Below, in pieces: positions 51,215 through 55,158 of a DNA stretch of 55,158 nucleotides (its first letter is position 1; the number at the start of each line of letters is the position of its first letter). Made by a program: the position numbers and the translations under genes. Source of the stretch: Flexivirga caeni (GTDB lineage Bacteria; Actinomycetota; Actinomycetes; Actinomycetales; Dermatophilaceae). Location of the stretch: NCBI RefSeq assembly GCF_003724155.1, contig NZ_RJJQ01000024.1, forward strand, positions 1-55,158. The letters run 5' to 3'. The notes beneath the pieces are model-generated. The model saw only the letters and a list, made by a program, of their open reading frames with translations. It made no database searches and had not been told where the DNA came from.

Positions 51215-51727
51215 CTACCGAGCGGCCTCGAAAGCCGCGAGCGCAGACTCGGAGAACAGCGCGAACGTCACCTGCTCGACCGCGGTCCGCGTGGACCGGA
51301 CGGTGTGTATGGCGATGCGCGCCGCGTCATCCATCGGCCAGCCGTAGAGGCCCGCGGACACCGCCGGAAACGCCACCGAGCGGGCGCCGAGGTCATCGGC
51401 GACCCGCAGCGAGTTGCGGTAGCAGTCGGCGAGCAGTCCGGAGCGGTCCTCGCGACGGGAGTAAACCGGCCCGACAGCGTGGATCACCCAGGTCGCCGGC
51501 AGGTTGCCGGCCGTGGTCGCCACTGCCTGGCCGGTCGGCAGCCCGTCGGGGTAGTCGGTCGCGCGCAGCTGGCAGCAGGCCGCCAGGATCTCGGGTCCGC
51601 CCGCGCGATGGATCGCGCCGTCGACTCCCCCGCCGCCCATCAGCGACGAATTTGCAGCATTGACAACGGCATCCACGTCCAGTGTGGTGATGTCCACCAA
51701 TACCGTCGTGAGCTGCACCTGCGCCAC
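51215..51727 (-). CDS. Macro-domain protein (O-acetyl-ADP-ribose deacetylase-like)
   Basis: This 170-residue protein is a single macro domain. It shows the ADP-ribose pocket motif VVNAANSSLMGGGGVDGAIH, where the Asn and GGGGVD are typical of the MacroD/YmdB deacetylase group, and FPAVSAGLYGWP for the distal ribose loop. It probably removes ADP-ribose or acetyl from ADP-ribose derivatives. GTG at 51727 begins one base after the aroB stop; its placement in the aro-efp run is unusual. Confidence 0.92.
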   Translation of the reverse strand: MAQVQLTTVLVDITTLDVDAVVNAANSSLMGGGGVDGAIHRAGGPEILAACCQLRATDYPDGLPTGQAVATTAGNLPATWVIHAVGPVYSRREDRSGLLADCYRNSLRVADDLGARSVAFPAVSAGLYGWPMDDAARIAIHTVRSTRTAVEQVTFALFSESALAAFEAAR

Positions 51728-51728
51728 G

Positions 51729-52814
51729 CTACTCGCGCACTGCGTCGTATGCCGCCCGCAGCAGCCGCTCGTCGGGGCCGGTCAGCCGGGTCGGCTGGGC
51801 GATGCCGGTCAGCGCGACGAAACGCAGCGTCGACCCGCGGGTCTTCTTGTCGCGACCCATGGCCGCACGCAGCGCCGTCCAGCGTTCGTCGACGTCCCCG
51901 TCGACGGGGTATGCCGTGGGCAGTCCGACCGCCTGCAGCGCGAGCCGGTGCTGAGCCACCAGTTCCTCGTCGATGAGGCCCGCGCGCCGGGAGAGCTCGG
52001 CGACATACACCATCCCGACGGCCACGGCATCGCCGTGCCGCCAGCGGAACCCCGACACCTGCTCCACCGCATGCGCGAAGGTGTGCCCGTAGTTCAGGAT
52101 CTCGCGCAGTCCGGCCTCTCGCAGATCCGCGGACACGACGTCGGCCTTGACCTGCACTGCCCGCGAAATGAGTTCCGGCAGAACGGATGCCGCAACATCG
52201 GTGGCCGCGTCGGCGTCGGCCGCGAGCTCCAGGATGCGCGGATCGGCGATGAAGCCGCACTTGATGACCTCGGCCATGCCGGCAACCAGATCGGTGTGCG
52301 GGAGCGTCCGCAGCAGGTCCAGGTCGCAGACCACCGCCGCTGGCGGGTGGAACGAGCCGACGAGGTTCTTGCCCTCGGGGATGTTGATGCCAGTCTTACC
52401 CCCGACCGCGGCATCCACCATGCCGAGCACGGTGGTGGGCACCTGTACCACCGGCACTCCGCGCAGCCAGGTGGCGGCCACGAAACCGCCGAGGTCGGTG
52501 GTCGCGCCACCGCCGATCGCGATCACCGCGTCGGTGCGGGTGAAGCCGGCCTGCGCGAGCACCGACCAGAGCCGTACAGCAACGTCCGCGGTCTTCGCGG
52601 CCTCGGCGTCGGGGAGCTCCTCGACATACGGTGTCAGGCCGGCGGCCGACGCGGCCGCGGCGACGGACCCGGCAGCCTCCGCCAGCACGGGTGCGTGCAC
52701 GATCAATATGCGCTGCGCGCCGTCCGGCACATGCTGCACCACCTGGTCGAGCACGCCATTGCCGATCACCACGTCGTAGTCGTCACCGACGCGAATCATC
52801 TTGGTATCACTCAT
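51729..52814 (-). CDS. aroB: 3-Dehydroquinate synthase
   Basis: AroB cyclises DAHP to dehydroquinate, step two of the shikimate pathway, with NAD and zinc. The 361-residue protein has the NAD loop AIGGGATTDLGGFVAATWLRG, QVPTTVLGMVDAAVGGKTGIN, and the metal ligands in AEVIKCG and NYGHTFAHAVE. ATG at 52814 overlaps the aroK stop by eight bases. The open frame further upstream is rejected as it lies in aroK. Confidence 0.97.
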   Translation of the reverse strand: MSDTKMIRVGDDYDVVIGNGVLDQVVQHVPDGAQRILIVHAPVLAEAAGSVAAAASAAGLTPYVEELPDAEAAKTADVAVRLWSVLAQAGFTRTDAVIAIGGGATTDLGGFVAATWLRGVPVVQVPTTVLGMVDAAVGGKTGINIPEGKNLVGSFHPPAAVVCDLDLLRTLPHTDLVAGMAEVIKCGFIADPRILELAADADAATDVAASVLPELISRAVQVKADVVSADLREAGLREILNYGHTFAHAVEQVSGFRWRHGDAVAVGMVYVAELSRRAGLIDEELVAQHRLALQAVGLPTAYPVDGDVDERWTALRAAMGRDKKTRGSTLRFVALTGIAQPTRLTGPDERLLRAAYDAVRE

Positions 52815-53316
52815 GATTCCGCACTTTCGCGACAATCTCGGCTGCCACATCAGCGGGTTCGCGGCCCTCGGTCGACACGATCCAGGTCGCCAGCCGCTCG
52901 TAGGTCGGACGCCGCTCCCCCATCAGCCGCGTCCAGGTGGCGCGCGGGTTGACGGCGAGCAGCGGACGGGCGCCGGAAAAGCCCACTCGTCCGGCGGCAT
53001 CGGCGATCGACACGTCGAGGAAGACCACGGGCAGCGGCGCCAGCAGCTGCGCAGTCGCCTCGGTCATCGGCGCTCCACCACCAACCGCGACCACGCCGCC
53101 GGCCGAGGTCGCCCGTGCGACGGCATCGGCCTCCAGCTCGCGGAAGTGCGCCTCGCCCCGCTCGACAAAGATGTCGGAGATCGTCAGCTGCTGCTCGGTC
53201 TCGATGAGTTTGTCGGTGTCGATGAACTCGGTGCCCAGCTGCTCGGCGACCAGCCGCCCGACGGTGGTCTTGCCCGCGCCGGGCGGGCCGATCAGCACCG
53301 CGACGGGAGTGGTCAT
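52807..53316 (-). CDS. aroK: Shikimate kinase
   Basis: AroK phosphorylates shikimate. The 169-residue protein has the P-loop [12 protein letters not shown], the substrate Asp in [18 protein letters not shown] and the glycine loop [12 protein letters not shown] at 53316 overlaps the aroC stop as ATGA. The frame is open further upstream inside aroC and is trimmed to this start. Confidence 0.97.
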   Translation of the reverse strand: MTTPVAVLIGPPGAGKTTVGRLVAEQLGTEFIDTDKLIETEQQLTISDIFVERGEAHFRELEADAVARATSAGGVVAVGGGAPMTEATAQLLAPLPVVFLDVSIADAAGRVGFSGARPLLAVNPRATWTRLMGERRPTYERLATWIVSTEGREPADVAAEIVAKVRNHE

Positions 53317-54527
53317 TTCATCAGCTCCGGGATGGCGGCGAGGTATGTCGCCTGATTGCGCGACACCTCGGGCACGCTGTCGCCGCCGAACTTCTCCAGG
53401 GCCGCCTGCGCGAGCACCAGCGCGACCATCGCCTCGGCAACGACGCCGGCCGCCGGCACGGCGCACACATCCGATCGTTGATGGATGGCGGTGGCCTCTT
53501 CCCCGGACGCCACATCGATCGTCTTGAGCGCGCGCGGCACCGTGGAGATGGGTTTCATCGCGGCACGGACGCGCAGCACCTCGCCGGTCGACATACCGCC
53601 CTCGGTGCCGCCGGAGCGATTGGTCTCCCGCCGGATCCGGCCGTCTTCACGGACGATCTCGTCGTGCGCCGCCGACCCGCGGCGCGCGGCGGTGCGGAAG
53701 CCGTCGCCGACCTCGACACCCTTGATCGCCTGGATCCCCATGAGTGCGCCGGCCAGTTGCGCGTCGAGCCGGCGGTCGCCGTGTACGTGCGAGCCGAGAC
53801 CCGGCGGCACGCCATACGCCAGCACCTCGACGATGCCCCCGAGGGTGTCTCCGTCCTTCTTGGCCGCGTCGATCGCGGCAACCATGCGCGCCGAACCGTC
53901 CGCGTCGAGAGTGCGCACCGGGTCGGCGTCGAGGGCGGCGACGTCGTCGGGCCCTGGCAGCGGAGCGTCGTCGGAGACCTCCTGCCCGCCGATCGCGACC
54001 GTGTGCGAGACCAGCCGGATGCCGAGCGCCTGCTCCAGGAACGCCGCGGCCACCCGGCCGAGCGCGACGCGGGCGGCGGTCTCGCGGGCCGAAGCTCGCT
54101 CCAGCACCGGCCGCGCCTCATCGAAGCCGTATTTCTGCATCCCGGCGAGGTCCGCGTGCCCGGGCCGTGGACGAGTCAGCGGGCGGTTGCGGGCCAGTTC
54201 ACCGGACGCGCCGACGTCCGCGGCAGCCGCCATCGCCGCGGGGTCGACCGGCTCGGGACTCATCACCGTCTGCCACTTGGGCCACTCGGTGTTGGCGATG
54301 GTGATCGCGATGGGCGAGCCGAGGGTGCGACCGTGCCGGACACCGCCGGTGAACGACACCTCGTCCTGCTCGAACTTCATCCGGGCGCCCCGGCCATACC
54401 CGAGCCGGCGCCGCGCGAGCGCCTCCGCGAGATCGCGCGCGGTGACAGTGACACCCGCTGGGAGTCCGTCGATCACGGCGGTCAGTTCCGGTCCGTGGGA
54501 TTCGCCTGCAGTCAACCAACGAAGCAT
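53313..54527 (-). CDS. aroC: Chorismate synthase
   Basis: AroC makes chorismate from EPSP using reduced FMN. The 404-residue protein starts [20 protein letters not shown] and has [30 protein letters not shown] and the C-terminal [14 protein letters not shown]. Chorismate feeds trpE elsewhere in this window. AAGGA lies eight bases before the ATG at 54527. It heads aroC-aroK-aroB-macro; a repeat-rich 630-base stretch follows upstream. Confidence 0.97.
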   Translation of the reverse strand: MLRWLTAGESHGPELTAVIDGLPAGVTVTARDLAEALARRRLGYGRGARMKFEQDEVSFTGGVRHGRTLGSPIAITIANTEWPKWQTVMSPEPVDPAAMAAAADVGASGELARNRPLTRPRPGHADLAGMQKYGFDEARPVLERASARETAARVALGRVAAAFLEQALGIRLVSHTVAIGGQEVSDDAPLPGPDDVAALDADPVRTLDADGSARMVAAIDAAKKDGDTLGGIVEVLAYGVPPGLGSHVHGDRRLDAQLAGALMGIQAIKGVEVGDGFRTAARRGSAAHDEIVREDGRIRRETNRSGGTEGGMSTGEVLRVRAAMKPISTVPRALKTIDVASGEEATAIHQRSDVCAVPAAGVVAEAMVALVLAQAALEKFGGDSVPEVSRNQATYLAAIPELMK

Positions 54528-54644
54528 GCGTCGATCCTTCCATGCGGCCGCATCGCGCGCCCCGCGCCATCGGATGGCGGACTGAGCCGCTCGCTGTATG
54601 CCGGCCGGGGCGGACTGGAAGTGCGCAGCGGCGCGCGCACCCCT

Positions 54645-54720
54645 GGCCGGCCGAGTAGCTCGGAAGATGCCTGTCCCAGTGGAGGAGTGAAGCGGGGAAC
54701 GTACGGAGGGCGCCGAGGAG
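54645..54720. repeat. Imperfect direct repeat, copy 1 (partner at 54872-54955)
   Basis: Starting GGCCGGCCGAGTAGCTCGG, with CCTGTCC and then GGAGGAGTGAAGCGGGGAAC, this stretch matches 54872-54955 with roughly three quarters of bases identical by eye. It lies upstream of aroC. The unit contains the inverted pair CCGAG...CTCGG at its start. Confidence 0.75.
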
Positions 54721-54871
54721 TGCTTCCAGACCCCGCCGCGCCACGGCTGACGGCCGAAACGGCCGATGACGGTCCGGCAGCGACGTCAGCGGTGGTTTCG
54801 GGCGTCAGCGAACACCTCGACCGTCAGTCGGCGGAGCGAATTTTCTCATGAACGGCCATCGGCCAACCGGT

Positions 54872-54955
54872 GGCCGACCGAGTCGCTCGGGGAAGCCTGT
54901 CCTGAGTAGTGGAGGAGCAAAGCGGGGAACGTAGCGAAGGGCGAAGCGCAGGAAG
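54872..54955. repeat. Imperfect direct repeat, copy 2
   Basis: This is the partner of 54645-54720, beginning GGCCGACCGAGTCGCTCGG and continuing CCTGTCCTGAGTAGTGGAGG. The stretch 54528-55011 holds only these two repeats and no convincing gene; a 75-codon frame here (54805-55032) reads through repeats and is not called. The GAGCAAAGCGGGG core resembles other GAGCGNAGCG-type strings in the window's intergenic DNA. Confidence 0.75.
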
Positions 54956-55011
54956 GCGTCGCGGTCGTCCTCGGCCTCCTCGGCTCGTGTCGAGGACCCA
55001 GCGCCTTCTCG

Positions 55012-55158
55012 CCGAGCGGGGTACTTCGGCATCGAGCGGGGTAGAAATCCGGCCGTTGGGCGTGCGTGGTTGTACCCCGGTCGGTGGGCTTCTACCCCGC
55101 TCGGTGAGAGGAGCGCGCAGCTCGAGGTCGTATGCCGGTCGGCGGGTTTGTACCCCGC
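55012..55158. repeat. Four-box element, copy III, with an extra box at the window edge
   Basis: Direct boxes lie at 55012-55023 and 55032-55043, and inverted boxes at 55073-55084 and 55093-55104. Period is 20 bases on each side and the spacer is 29 bases, identical in geometry to copy I. A further inverted half-box (TACCCCGC) begins at 55151 and is cut by the window end, so the array may be longer here. Confidence 0.9.

Noticed and set aside
54805-55032. 75-codon minus-strand frame upstream of aroC
   Set aside because: It reads through the direct repeats and the four-box element; there is no similarity to known proteins.

Overview
This window is a GC-rich (roughly 69% by eye) actinobacterial chromosome segment. 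Nearly all genes lie on the minus strand, packed into long runs joined by ATGA or GTGA stop/start overlaps, with many GTG starts. Gene content and order (pyrR-pyrB-pyrC-carA-carB-pyrF, then mihF-gmk-rpoZ-coaBC-metK-priA, then def-fmt-rsmB-rpe-rib genes; aroC-aroK-aroB-efp-nusB; the trp operon with its two small membrane proteins and lgt) fit the order Micrococcales. A family such as Dermacoccaceae or Intrasporangiaceae is my guess and is not proven here. No rRNA, tRNA or CRISPR array was seen.

Layout from left to right: the 5' end of an IS5-type transposase (1-140); pyk; gltD and gltB, preceded by a Phd/PIN toxin-antitoxin pair that runs directly into gltB; a family-2 glycosyltransferase; lgt-trpA-trpB-trpC-two membrane proteins-trpE-hisI read as one unit; three small genes and hisF; then one continuous run from ribD through riboflavin synthase, ribM, ribBA, ribH and a methyltransferase to hisE, hisG and a membrane protein, headed by an FMN riboswitch. 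Next come rpe, rsmB, fmt, def, a HAD phosphatase, helicase-dead priA, metK with a very strong terminator, coaBC, rpoZ, gmk and mihF; a small membrane protein and a tandem universal stress protein; the complete pyrR-to-pyrF operon with a PyrR-binding loop at its ribosome site; an acyltransferase-like membrane protein; a small accessory patch (Tat-exported protein, winged-helix regulator; 47.6-50.1 kb); and nusB-efp-macro domain-aroB-aroK-aroC.

The genes serve central metabolism: glutamate, tryptophan, histidine, riboflavin, pyrimidine, shikimate and SAM synthesis, plus translation initiation and maturation (fmt, def, rsmB, efp). Regulation visible in the sequence includes the FMN riboswitch, the PyrR loop, a palindromic operator in front of the toxin-antitoxin pair, a BlaI-like palindrome in front of the stress protein, and several terminators.

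The most unusual signals are not genes: (i) a 7-mer, GTATGNC, present about 94 times by hand count on both strands in every reading frame; (ii) a four-box element built from CCGAGCGGGGTA, in three intergenic places with fixed 20-bp spacing; (iii) an 85-bp double 33-mer element with a fixed 19-bp spacer at two places; (iv) a tandem duplication of the ribBA/ribH junction that creates a 42-codon bridging ORF.
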